Source: Flavobacterium aquariorum
Lineage (GTDB): Bacteria; Bacteroidota; Bacteroidia; Flavobacteriales; Flavobacteriaceae
DNA: 64,000 bases
Direction: 5' to 3'
Assembly (NCBI RefSeq): GCF_003254745.1
Contig: NZ_QKXH01000010.1
Span: 62,001 to 126,000 of the forward strand
Numbering within the stretch: the first letter of the stretch is position 1; the number at the start of each line of letters is the position of its first letter. Shown here in pieces: positions 56,857-64,000 of the stretch. Made by a program: the position numbers and the translations under genes. A model generated the notes under the pieces. It searched no databases, was not told where the DNA came from, and saw nothing but the letters and a program-made list of their open reading frames with translations.

Positions 56857-58203
56857 TTAAGCTACTGCTTTTCTATTTTTACCACTTTTCATCAAACCAT
56901 CATAATGTTTATTCAACAAGTATGAATTAATCTGCTGAATAGTATCTATTGCAACTCCAACCATAATTATCAATGAAGTCCCTCCAAAAAACATAGCCCA
57001 AGATTGTTGAACATCCATAAGACTTACAACAATGGCTGGGAACACAGCTATCAAAGCAAGAAATAAAGATCCTGGAAAAGTTATTAAAGACATCACTTTA
57101 TCAAGATAATCTGAAGTCTCAACACCCGGCCTAATACCTGGTATAAAACCACCACTTCTCTTTAAATCATCAGACATCTTATTAGTAGGAACTGTAATTG
57201 CTGTATAAAAGAAAGTAAATACAACTATTAATGTTGCAAAAACTAAATTATACCAAAAACCGAACATATTACTAAAAGCACCAACAACAGACTGAGAAGC
57301 ATCTGACTTAGACAAACCAGCAACAGCCGCAGGAATAAACATAATCGCTTGTGCAAATATAATAGGCATTACACCTGCTGCATTAAGCTTCAATGGAATC
57401 CATTGTCTATTACCACCCATCATATCTTGTTCGAAATCACCAGATGTTGTACGACGGGCATACTGTACTGGAATTTTTCTAATTGCCATTACAAGTAATA
57501 CACAAGATATAATCACAAGTAACCAGATAATGATTTCAACAACCAATAACATTGGTCCACCATTATTGTTAGTTACTCTAGTTGTAAATTCTTGAATAAA
57601 AGCTTGTGGCAACCTAGCCAAAATACCAACCATTATCAAAAGGGAAATTCCATTTCCAATTCCTTTATCAGTTATTTTTTCTCCCAACCACATGGCGAAA
57701 ATTGTACCAGTAACTAAGATTACAACTGAAGAAAATAAAAATTCAAAAGAGTTAAACCCCAAAATAAAAGCTGAACTAGGTAAAGTTCTGTAAAGATTGT
57801 AGATATAAGTTGGCCCTTGTACTAAAGTTATAACGATAGTTAACCAACGGGTAATTTGATTGATTTTCTTTCTACCACTCTCTCCATCACTCTGAAGTTT
57901 TTGCAAATAAGGAATTGCAATTCCCATAAGTTGCACAACAATAGATGCAGAAATATAAGGCATAATTCCCAAAGCAAAAACTGAAGCTTTCGAAAATGCA
58001 CCTCCGGTAAACATGTCTAGAATAGATCCTAATCCATTTTTAGTTTGCCCAGCTAATCCAGTTAATTGAGTTGCGTCAATTCCGGGAAGTGTAACATGGG
58101 CACCAAAACGATAAACAAGAAGTAGACCTAAAGTAATTAAAATTCTATTTTTTAGTTCTTCTATTTTCCAAACATTACTTATTGATTCAATAAATTTCTT
58201 CAT
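56857..58203 (-). CDS. secY: Preprotein translocase subunit SecY
   Basis: SecY is the main channel of the Sec translocon in the inner membrane. It has 448 residues and ten hydrophobic helices. It has RFGAHVTLPGID near 32-43, the plug-side LDMFTGGAFSKASVFALGIM, PYISASIVVQLM and the cytosolic GIRPGVETSDYLD loop. It follows rplO by 13 bp. Confidence 0.98.
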   Translation of the reverse strand: MKKFIESISNVWKIEELKNRILITLGLLLVYRFGAHVTLPGIDATQLTGLAGQTKNGLGSILDMFTGGAFSKASVFALGIMPYISASIVVQLMGIAIPYLQKLQSDGESGRKKINQITRWLTIVITLVQGPTYIYNLYRTLPSSAFILGFNSFEFLFSSVVILVTGTIFAMWLGEKITDKGIGNGISLLIMVGILARLPQAFIQEFTTRVTNNNGGPMLLVVEIIIWLLVIISCVLLVMAIRKIPVQYARRTTSGDFEQDMMGGNRQWIPLKLNAAGVMPIIFAQAIMFIPAAVAGLSKSDASQSVVGAFSNMFGFWYNLVFATLIVVFTFFYTAITVPTNKMSDDLKRSGGFIPGIRPGVETSDYLDKVMSLITFPGSLFLALIAVFPAIVVSLMDVQQSWAMFFGGTSLIIMVGVAIDTIQQINSYLLNKHYDGLMKSGKNRKAVA

Positions 58204-58216
58204 CTTAATTGTAATA

Positions 58217-58669
58217 TTACATGGTTACAGCTTCTCCACCAGCAGCTTCGATAGCAGCTTTTGCAGTAGCAGTAAATTTGTGAGCAGTTACTTTTAATTT
58301 TGCTTTCAATTCTCCTCTACCTAAAATCTTAACGATTTCATTTTTGGTAGCAAGACGATTAGCTACATAAACTGTCATATCAACAGTATCTGTAATTACT
58401 CCATTATCAACTAATAATTGAAGAGTATCAAGATTAACACCTTCGTATTCTTTACGATTGATGTTAGTGAAACCAAACTTAGGTACACGTCTTTGAAGTG
58501 GCATTTGCCCTCCTTCAAAACCAATCTTTTTAGAATAACCAGAACGAGATTTTGCTCCTTTGTGTCCTCTTGCAGAGGTACCACCTTTACCAGAACCTTC
58601 ACCTCTACCTAATCTTTTGTTTTGATTGTGTGTAGAACCCTCAGCAGGTTGTAAGTTACTTAAATTCAT
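58217..58669 (-). CDS. rplO: 50S ribosomal protein L15
   Basis: L15 has 150 residues. The Gly-rich N-terminus has KRLGRGEGSGKGGTSARGHK, and GFEGGQMPLQRRVPKFGFTN follows, the typical rRNA-binding part. It lies between rpmD and secY. Confidence 0.98.
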   Translation of the reverse strand: MNLSNLQPAEGSTHNQNKRLGRGEGSGKGGTSARGHKGAKSRSGYSKKIGFEGGQMPLQRRVPKFGFTNINRKEYEGVNLDTLQLLVDNGVITDTVDMTVYVANRLATKNEIVKILGRGELKAKLKVTAHKFTATAKAAIEAAGGEAVTM

Positions 58670-58680
58670 AACAGTATTTG

Positions 58681-58863
58681 TTATTTAGCTTCTTCAACAG
58701 AAACTAAGTGTTTAACTTTATTTATCATCCCAAGGATAGCAGGATTTGAATCATGCTCTACAACTTGTCCCATTTTACGTAGGCCTAAAGCTTCCAAACC
58801 TCTTTTTTGAGTAAGAGGACAGTTGATTTTGCTTCGAACTTGTTTTACTAATAATTTAGCCAT
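58681..58863 (-). CDS. rpmD: 50S ribosomal protein L30
   Basis: L30 has 60 residues: [20 protein letters not shown] and [20 protein letters not shown]. The short bacterial form. It fits the rpsE-rpmD-rplO order. Confidence 0.97.
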   Translation of the reverse strand: MAKLLVKQVRSKINCPLTQKRGLEALGLRKMGQVVEHDSNPAILGMINKVKHLVSVEEAK

Positions 58864-58875
58864 AATTTCCTTGAA

Positions 58876-59400
58876 TTAACCTTTAAAAACTTTTTCTAAA
58901 GAAACACCTCTCTGTTTTGCAACAGTGTAAGCGCTTCTCATTTGTAATAAAGCATCAAAAGTTGCTTTCACTACGTTGTGAGGATTTGAAGATCCTTGTG
59001 ATTTTGACAATACATCATGAATTCCTACTGATTCAAGAACTGAACGAACAGCTCCACCAGCAATAACTCCTGTACCATGAGAGGCAGGAATTAAAAATAC
59101 ACGTGCACCACCAAATTTACCTTTTTGTTCGTGAGGAACTGATTGTCCGTTCAAAGGAATTTTCACAAGATTTTTCTTTGCATCTTCTACTGCTTTCGCA
59201 ATTGCTTCAGAAACGTCTTTAGATTTTCCTAATCCATGACCTACAACTCCATTTTCATCACCTACAACTACAATAGCAGAAAAACCAAAAGCTCTACCTC
59301 CTTTTGTAACCTTAGTAACACGATTTACACTCACCAAACGATCTTTTAATTCAAGACCACTTGGTTTTACTAACTCTATATTCTTGTATTTATTAGACAT
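58876..59400 (-). CDS. rpsE: 30S ribosomal protein S5
   Basis: S5 has 174 residues. The double-stranded-RNA-binding-like domain has [20 protein letters not shown] and [20 protein letters not shown]. The C-terminal domain has [20 protein letters not shown]. It starts 6 bp after rplR. Confidence 0.98.
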   Translation of the reverse strand: MSNKYKNIELVKPSGLELKDRLVSVNRVTKVTKGGRAFGFSAIVVVGDENGVVGHGLGKSKDVSEAIAKAVEDAKKNLVKIPLNGQSVPHEQKGKFGGARVFLIPASHGTGVIAGGAVRSVLESVGIHDVLSKSQGSSNPHNVVKATFDALLQMRSAYTVAKQRGVSLEKVFKG

Positions 59401-59406
59401 AATATA

Positions 59407-59757
59407 TTAGAATTTAAGTCCAGCCGCTCTTGCGCCTTCCGCTAATGATTTAATACGACCGTGATATAAGTAACCTCCTCTATCGAAAGTAACTTCACTT
59501 ATACCTGCTTTCAAAGCTTTCTCTGCTGCAAGTTTCCCTACAGCTGTAGCCACTTCAATGTTCGTACCTTTTCCTATTTCTTTTTCTCTTGAAGAAGCAG
59601 CTAATATAGTAACTCCGTTTACATCGTCAATTAATTGAGCGTAAATTTCATTGTTACTTCTAAAAACAGATAGTCTCGGTTTAGTAGCAGTACCACTAAT
59701 CGTTTTTCTAATTCTGAATCTAATACGTTGTCTTCTTTCAGGTTTTGTTAATGACAT
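59407..59757 (-). CDS. rplR: 50S ribosomal protein L18
   Basis: L18 has 116 residues: [37 protein letters not shown], and the ending [20 protein letters not shown]. It binds 5S rRNA in the ribosome. Confidence 0.98.
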   Translation of the reverse strand: MSLTKPERRQRIRFRIRKTISGTATKPRLSVFRSNNEIYAQLIDDVNGVTILAASSREKEIGKGTNIEVATAVGKLAAEKALKAGISEVTFDRGGYLYHGRIKSLAEGARAAGLKF

Positions 59758-59768
59758 AATCTTATTTT

Positions 59769-60311
59769 TTAAGCTGATTTACCTGCTTTTCTTCTTAATA
59801 CTTCACCTACAAATTTAACACCTTTTCCTTTGTACGGCTCAGGCTTACGGAAACCTCTAATTTTTGCCGCAACTTGACCTAAAAGTTGTTTATCTAATGA
59901 TGTTAATTTTACAATTGGGTTTTTACCTTTTTCAGATATAGTTTCAAGAGTTACCTCTGGAGCTACTTCTAAAATAATATTGTGTGAGAACCCAAGCGCT
60001 AAATCTAACTTTTGTCCTTGATTTGAAGCTCTATAACCAACTCCAACCAATTCTAAAGATTTTGTAAAACCTTCTGTTACACCAATAACCATGTTATTAA
60101 TCAAAGATCTATACAAACCGTGTTTTGCTCTTTGGTCTTTATGATCAGAAGATCTTTCTACTAGAACTTGATCTCCCTCAACTGTAACAGTTACGTCCGA
60201 AAACTCCTGTGTTAGTTGACCGTTTTTTCCTTTTACCGTAATAATACCGTCGGCAACTGTAATAGTTACACCAGCTGGTATTGTTACTGGGCTTTTACCT
60301 ATTCTTGACAT
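59769..60311 (-). CDS. rplF: 50S ribosomal protein L6
   Basis: L6 has 180 residues: [20 protein letters not shown] at the start, the internal [20 protein letters not shown], and the C-terminal signature [20 protein letters not shown]. Confidence 0.98.
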   Translation of the reverse strand: MSRIGKSPVTIPAGVTITVADGIITVKGKNGQLTQEFSDVTVTVEGDQVLVERSSDHKDQRAKHGLYRSLINNMVIGVTEGFTKSLELVGVGYRASNQGQKLDLALGFSHNIILEVAPEVTLETISEKGKNPIVKLTSLDKQLLGQVAAKIRGFRKPEPYKGKGVKFVGEVLRRKAGKSA

Positions 60312-60329
60312 CTTATATAGTCTTTAAAA

Positions 60330-60728
60330 TTAGTATACGTAACAAATTACTTCTCCACCTACATTTAATTGCTTGGCTTGTTTCCCTGTCATCAACCCTT
60401 TTGAAGTTGAAACAATAGCAATTCCTAATCCGTTAAGGATTCTCGGTATTTTAGAAGCACCTGTGTACTTACGTAAACCTGGTTTACTAATTCTTTGGAT
60501 ATCTTTGATTACAGGCTCTTTAGTATCTTTATCATACTTCAAAGCAATTTTGATTGAACCCTGAACAGCGTTGTCTTCAAATTTGTAACTTAAGATATAA
60601 CCTTGATCAAATAAGATCTTTGTTATCTCTTTTTTTAGATTAGATGCTGGAATTTCGACAACTTTGTGGTTTGCAGCCACAGCGTTTCTAACTCTCGTCA
60701 AATAATCTGCAATTGGATCTGTATACAT
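60330..60728 (-). CDS. rpsH: 30S ribosomal protein S8
   Basis: S8 has 132 residues: [20 protein letters not shown], then [17 protein letters not shown], and [20 protein letters not shown]. The 104-bp spacer before it contains two strong hairpins. This is unusual in an otherwise tightly packed operon and may bear on its expression, since S8 is the spc-operon repressor in E. coli. Confidence 0.98.
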   Translation of the reverse strand: MYTDPIADYLTRVRNAVAANHKVVEIPASNLKKEITKILFDQGYILSYKFEDNAVQGSIKIALKYDKDTKEPVIKDIQRISKPGLRKYTGASKIPRILNGLGIAIVSTSKGLMTGKQAKQLNVGGEVICYVY

Positions 60729-60748
60729 ATGTATTGATTTGCGGTAAC

Positions 60749-60774
60749 GGTTTTCGATTAAACGTAATCGAACC
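60749..60774 (-). promoter_or_regulatory. Hairpin in the rpsN-rpsH spacer, proximal to rpsH
   Basis: TTCGATTA pairs perfectly with TAATCGAA around the tetraloop AACG. It is extended by GG/CC beyond a two-base bulge. It lies about 20 bp upstream of the rpsH ATG. Confidence 0.5.
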
Positions 60775-60800
60775 TGAAACCAGTTTATAAATGTGAAAAA

Positions 60801-60822
60801 CAGACGTGATTACTCACGTCTG
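60801..60822 (-). terminator. Terminator-like hairpin in the rpsN-rpsH spacer
   Basis: CAGACGTGA pairs perfectly with TCACGTCTG around a 4-nt loop. On the minus strand it is followed by five T. It begins about 10 bp after the rpsN stop. It looks like a partial terminator or attenuator inside the spc operon. Confidence 0.6.
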
Positions 60823-60832
60823 AATATTTTTT

Positions 60833-61102
60833 CTACCAAGATGCTTTTTTAACACCCGGTATCAATCCATTGTTTGCCATTTCACGGAATGTAACACGTG
60901 AAATACCGAATTGACGCATATACCCTCTTGGTCTACCTGTCAATTTGCAACGATTGTGCAAACGAACTGGCGAAGCATTTTTCGGTAATTTCTGCAAACC
61001 TACGAAATCTCCAGCTTCTAACAAAGCTTTTCTTTTCTCAGCATACTTAGCTACCGTTTTTTCTCTCTTAACCTCACGGGCTTTCATTGATTCTTTAGCC
61101 AT
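60833..61102 (-). CDS. rpsN: 30S ribosomal protein S14
   Basis: S14 has 89 residues, the medium-length form without the CxxC zinc pairs. [20 protein letters not shown] and [20 protein letters not shown] are conserved. The downstream spacer to rpsH carries the two hairpins. Confidence 0.97.
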   Translation of the reverse strand: MAKESMKAREVKREKTVAKYAEKRKALLEAGDFVGLQKLPKNASPVRLHNRCKLTGRPRGYMRQFGISRVTFREMANNGLIPGVKKASW

Positions 61103-61105
61103 ATC

Positions 61106-61657
61106 TTAATTCTTTTTAAAAGGTAAACCTAATTCAGCCAACAATGACTTTGCTTCTTTGTCTGTTTTTGCAGTAGTTACAAAAGAAATGTCCATTCCAG
61201 ATATTTTATTTACTTTGTCAATATCAATTTCTGGGAAAATGATTTGCTCTAAAACACCAAGATTATAGTTTCCTCTACCGTCAAAACCAGTAGCTTTAAT
61301 ACCACTGAAATCTCTAACACGTGGTAAAGCAGAAGTAATAAGTCTATCTAAAAACTCATACATTCTTTCACCGCGCAAAGTAACTTTTGCTCCAATAGGC
61401 ATCCCTTTTCTCAATTTGAAAGACGCAACGTCTTTCTTAGAGATAGTAGATACTGCTTTTTGTCCAGTTATCTTAGTTAATTCATCAACTGCATAGTCAA
61501 TCAATTTTTTATCAGATACTGCTGCACCAACTCCTTTACTCAAAACGATTTTTTCCAATTTTGGAACTTGCATTACGTTTGTGTAACCGAATTCTTCTTT
61601 AAGAGCAGAGATAACTCTACTCTTATATTCTTCTTTTAGTCTAGGTATATATGCCAT
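61106..61657 (-). CDS. rplE: 50S ribosomal protein L5
   Basis: L5 has 183 residues: the [20 protein letters not shown] start, [20 protein letters not shown], and [20 protein letters not shown] near the C-terminus. It binds 5S rRNA. Confidence 0.98.
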   Translation of the reverse strand: MAYIPRLKEEYKSRVISALKEEFGYTNVMQVPKLEKIVLSKGVGAAVSDKKLIDYAVDELTKITGQKAVSTISKKDVASFKLRKGMPIGAKVTLRGERMYEFLDRLITSALPRVRDFSGIKATGFDGRGNYNLGVLEQIIFPEIDIDKVNKISGMDISFVTTAKTDKEAKSLLAELGLPFKKN

Positions 61658-61659
61658 TA

Positions 61660-61974
61660 CTATAGTACTTGATTAGATTTTTTTGAAAATCTTACTTTCT
61701 TATCTCCTTCAACTCTAATACCTACTCTTGTTGTTTCCTTAGTTTTAGGATCAATTAAAGATATATTAGAAATTTGAATAGAAGCTTCTTTCTTTACAAT
61801 ACCACCTTGAGGGCTTTTTGCACTAGGTTTCGTATGTTTAGAAACCATGTTTACACCTTCAACAATTGCTTTGTTTTTCTCACGGTAAACACGTAAAACT
61901 TTGCCTTCAGCACCTTTATGGTCTCCAGCAATTACTCTTACGATGTCTCCTGATTTTATTTTTAGCTTTATCAT
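61660..61974 (-). CDS. rplX: 50S ribosomal protein L24
   Basis: L24 has 104 residues with an N-terminal KOW motif, [20 protein letters not shown] (6-25), followed by [20 protein letters not shown]. An early assembly protein of the large subunit. Confidence 0.98.
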   Translation of the reverse strand: MIKLKIKSGDIVRVIAGDHKGAEGKVLRVYREKNKAIVEGVNMVSKHTKPSAKSPQGGIVKKEASIQISNISLIDPKTKETTRVGIRVEGDKKVRFSKKSNQVL

Positions 61975-61985
61975 CTTAAAACGAA

Positions 61986-62354
61986 TTAAAGCACTTCTGG
62001 TGCTAATGATACAATTTTCATGAATTGTTTTTCACGAAGTTCTCTTGCTACCGGACCAAAAACACGAGTTCCTCTCATTTCCCCTGCAGCATTCAAAAGA
62101 ACACATGCATTATCATCGAAACGGATATAAGAACCATCAGCTCTTCTTACTTCTTTTTTGGTACGTACAACAACTGCAGTTGAAACAGCACCTTTTTTAA
62201 CGTTTCCGTTAGGTGTTGCGTCTTTTATAGATACTACAATCTTGTCTCCAACAGAGGCATACCTTCTTTTGGTACCTCCTAAAACACGGATAGTTAAAAC
62301 TTCTTTTGCTCCCGTGTTATCTGCTACTTTTAGTCTTGATTCTTGTTGTACCAT
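61986..62354 (-). CDS. rplN: 50S ribosomal protein L14
   Basis: L14 has 122 residues: [20 protein letters not shown], then [20 protein letters not shown], and [20 protein letters not shown]. It lies between rpsQ and rplX. Confidence 0.98.
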
Positions 62355-62356
62355 AA

Positions 62357-62617
62357 TTATTTAGCTCTTTCTAGGATTTCAACTAATCTCCAACATTTTG
62401 ATTTACTCAAAGGACGCGTTTCGCTAATTCTTACAGTATCTCCTATGTTACAGTCGTTTGTTTCGTCATGTGCAACAAATTTCTTTGTTTTCAACACGAA
62501 CTTACCGTATAATGGGTGTTTTACTTTAGTTACCTGAGCAACCACAATGGATTTATCCATTTTATTTGAAGTAACAACCCCAACTCTTTCTTTTCTTAAA
62601 TTTCTTTTTTCTTCCAT
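62357..62617 (-). CDS. rpsQ: 30S ribosomal protein S17
   Basis: S17 has 86 residues: [20 protein letters not shown] and [20 protein letters not shown], then [20 protein letters not shown]. It starts two bases before the rplN ATG region with minimal spacing. Confidence 0.98.
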   Translation of the reverse strand: MEEKRNLRKERVGVVTSNKMDKSIVVAQVTKVKHPLYGKFVLKTKKFVAHDETNDCNIGDTVRISETRPLSKSKCWRLVEILERAK

Positions 62618-62634
62618 CTTTCAGCAGAATACAA

Positions 62635-62826
62635 TTATTGTAACTCTCTTTTAGTAAGTTCTGTAGCTAATCTTGCAACTGTTCTTCTTACACTTCTAAT
62701 TTGAAGTGGGTTCTCAATTGGAGAAATAGCGTGAGCCATTTTTAGGTCGGCATATGCCTTCTTAGTCTGGCTAAGTTTTTCTTGCAACTCCGCTGCAGAA
62801 AGATCTTTTATTTCTGATTGTTTCAT
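62635..62826 (-). CDS. rpmC: 50S ribosomal protein L29
   Basis: L29 has 63 residues from the ATG at 62826 (MKQSEIKDLSAAELQEKLSQ). A longer frame upstream uses TTG and overlaps rplP, so I reject it. The end is RSVRRTVARLATELTKREL. Confidence 0.96.
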   Translation of the reverse strand: MKQSEIKDLSAAELQEKLSQTKKAYADLKMAHAISPIENPLQIRSVRRTVARLATELTKRELQ

Positions 62827-62839
62827 AATATAATATAGA

Positions 62840-63265
62840 TTATGCTTCGAAATCTCTAGCAATAACGAATTTAGTTTTTACTGGAAGCTTTTGAGCTGCA
62901 AGACGTAATGCCTCTTTTGCAACTGACAAAGGAACTCCTCCAACTTCAAACATAATTCTTCCGGGTTTAACAACGGCAGCCCAATATTCAACGGCACCTT
63001 TACCTTTACCCATACGTACCTCAAGAGGCTTCTTAGTGATAGGTTTGTCTGGAAATATTTTGATCCATAATTGTCCTTCTCTTTTCATAAAACGAGTTGC
63101 AGCGATACGCGCAGCTTCGATTTGACGAGAGGTTAAGAACATTCCATCTTCATGTACAGATTTAATACCAAACATTCCATTAGAAAGTTCATGTCCTCTT
63201 TGAGAATTTCCTTTCATTTTACCTTTTTGTACCTTACGGTATTTTGTTCTTTTAGGCTGTAACAT
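62840..63265 (-). CDS. rplP: 50S ribosomal protein L16
   Basis: L16 has 141 residues: [20 protein letters not shown], the [20 protein letters not shown] segment, and [20 protein letters not shown]. It is positioned between rpsC and rpmC as usual. Confidence 0.98.
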   Translation of the reverse strand: MLQPKRTKYRKVQKGKMKGNSQRGHELSNGMFGIKSVHEDGMFLTSRQIEAARIAATRFMKREGQLWIKIFPDKPITKKPLEVRMGKGKGAVEYWAAVVKPGRIMFEVGGVPLSVAKEALRLAAQKLPVKTKFVIARDFEA

Positions 63266-63284
63266 TTTTCTTTAGTTTAAAAAT

Positions 63285-64000
63285 TTACTTTCGTTTACGA
63301 GCGTCTGGTTTTCCACCTTTATTAAAAGGCTTTCTGTCTCCTCTAGGAGAATCTCCACCTTTACCACCACCTGGTTGTTTTTTGTCCATTCCAGCAAGTG
63401 GAGAAAGATCTCTCTTTCCATAAACTTCACCTTTCATGATCCATACTTTGATACCCATTCTACCATAAGTAGTATGAGCTTCAGCCAAAGCATAATCAAT
63501 ATCAGCCCTGAAAGTTGATAGAGGAATTCTACCTTCTTTGAAACCCTCTGAACGAGCCATCTCAGCACCATTCAAACGACCAGAGATCAAAACTTTGATA
63601 CCTTCAGCGTTCATACGCATAGAAGCAGCAATAGCCATTTTGATTGCACGTCTGTAAGAAATTCTACTTTCGATTTGACGACAGATGCTTGTAGCAACTA
63701 GATACGCGTCAAGTTCAGGTCTTTTAATTTCAAAGATGTTGATTTGAACCTCTTTATCAGTAATTTTCTTAAGTTCTTCTTTCAACTTGTCTACCTCTTG
63801 TCCACCTTTCCCAATAATAATACCAGGTCTTGCAGTAGTGATAGTAACGGTTACAAGTTTCAAAGTTCTCTCGATGATTACTTTCGATACACTAGCTTTT
63901 GATAAACGAGCATGGATATACTTTCTGATTTTATAATCTTCGGCTAATTTATCACCGTAATCATTTCCACCATACCAGTTTGAGTCCCACCCTCTGATGA
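63285..64000 (-). CDS. rpsC: 30S ribosomal protein S3, N-terminus outside the window
   Basis: The frame is open to the window edge. It reads [20 protein letters not shown], then [20 protein letters not shown] and [20 protein letters not shown], the KH domain. RVNG-type S3 C-terminal signatures follow in [20 protein letters not shown]. Only about 15 residues are missing at the start. The C-terminal tail is Gly/Lys/Arg-rich with [15 protein letters not shown]. The apparent internal start at 63863 is not real. Confidence 0.97.
   Translation of the reverse strand, partial: IRGWDSNWYGGNDYGDKLAEDYKIRKYIHARLSKASVSKVIIERTLKLVTVTITTARPGIIIGKGGQEVDKLKEELKKITDKEVQINIFEIKRPELDAYLVATSICRQIESRISYRRAIKMAIAASMRMNAEGIKVLISGRLNGAEMARSEGFKEGRIPLSTFRADIDYALAEAHTTYGRMGIKVWIMKGEVYGKRDLSPLAGMDKKQPGGGKGGDSPRGDRKPFNKGGKPDARKRK

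Noticed and set aside
62827-62862. Longer N-terminus for L29
   Set aside because: It would need a TTG start and overlap rplP; the ATG at 62826 gives the standard 63-residue protein.
63285-63863. S3 starting inside the window
   Set aside because: The frame stays open to the window edge and encodes conserved S3 sequence upstream of this point.

Overview
The window is AT-rich DNA from a member of the Bacteroidota, almost certainly Flavobacteriaceae and close to Flavobacterium. Three things support this. The S10/spc/alpha ribosomal protein order runs through infA-rpmJ-rpsM-rpsK-rpsD-rpoA-rplQ into carA, eno and gltA. Many upstream regions carry a TAnnTTTG-type -7 promoter box of the Flavobacterium kind. 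A lipoprotein has an acidic run just after its lipidated cysteine, as in surface-export signals of this phylum. Nearly every gene is on the minus strand, so transcription runs from high to low coordinates; marC is the one clear plus-strand gene.

Region 53.5-64 kb is the ribosomal protein block (rpsC, cut by the window edge, down to rplQ) with secY, infA and rpoA. It ends at a strong terminator near 53.45 kb. Region 45-53.2 kb holds housekeeping genes: carA, eno, gltA, two guanidino-group-modifying-superfamily enzymes, marC, a CoA-binding protein and recR.

Region 1-45 kb is one very large surface-polysaccharide locus. Unit 1 (45.0 to 39.3 kb) encodes a Wza-like lipoprotein, a Wzc-like tyrosine kinase, a UDP-HexNAc 4-epimerase and UDP-glucose dehydrogenase, and ends at a bidirectional terminator. 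A gap of about 1 kb with a decayed small gene follows. Unit 2 (38.3 kb to beyond position 1) starts with a UDP-HexNAc dehydrogenase, rmlB and a NusG/UpxY-like antiterminator. After a leader that contains an intrinsic terminator come a second export pair (SLBB outer-membrane protein and Wzz-like protein) and a pseudaminic-acid island (pseB, C, F, G, I plus several non-canonical genes). Then come the flippase, polymerase and glycosyltransferases, the GDP-fucose genes (gmd, fcl), rmlC/D/A, and at the end two different initiating phosphoglycosyl transferases and a WbpM/CapD-type dehydratase.

The predicted glycan would contain a pseudaminic-acid derivative, L-rhamnose, L-fucose, a 6-deoxy-HexNAc such as QuiNAc or FucNAc, and uronic or HexNAc-uronic acids. 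The most interesting part is 18.3-30.8 kb. This pseudaminic-acid pathway has no recognisable PseH, but has a PIG-L deacetylase, a formyltransferase-like protein, an ATP-grasp ligase, a metallophosphoesterase, an SDR, a PglD-like acetyltransferase, a sialidase-like surface lipoprotein and a distant nonulosonate-transferase-like protein. It looks like a route to an unusually substituted nonulosonic acid. A second notable item is a frameshifted DUF559 nuclease gene flanked by REP-like hairpin repeats at 4.2-5.0 kb.
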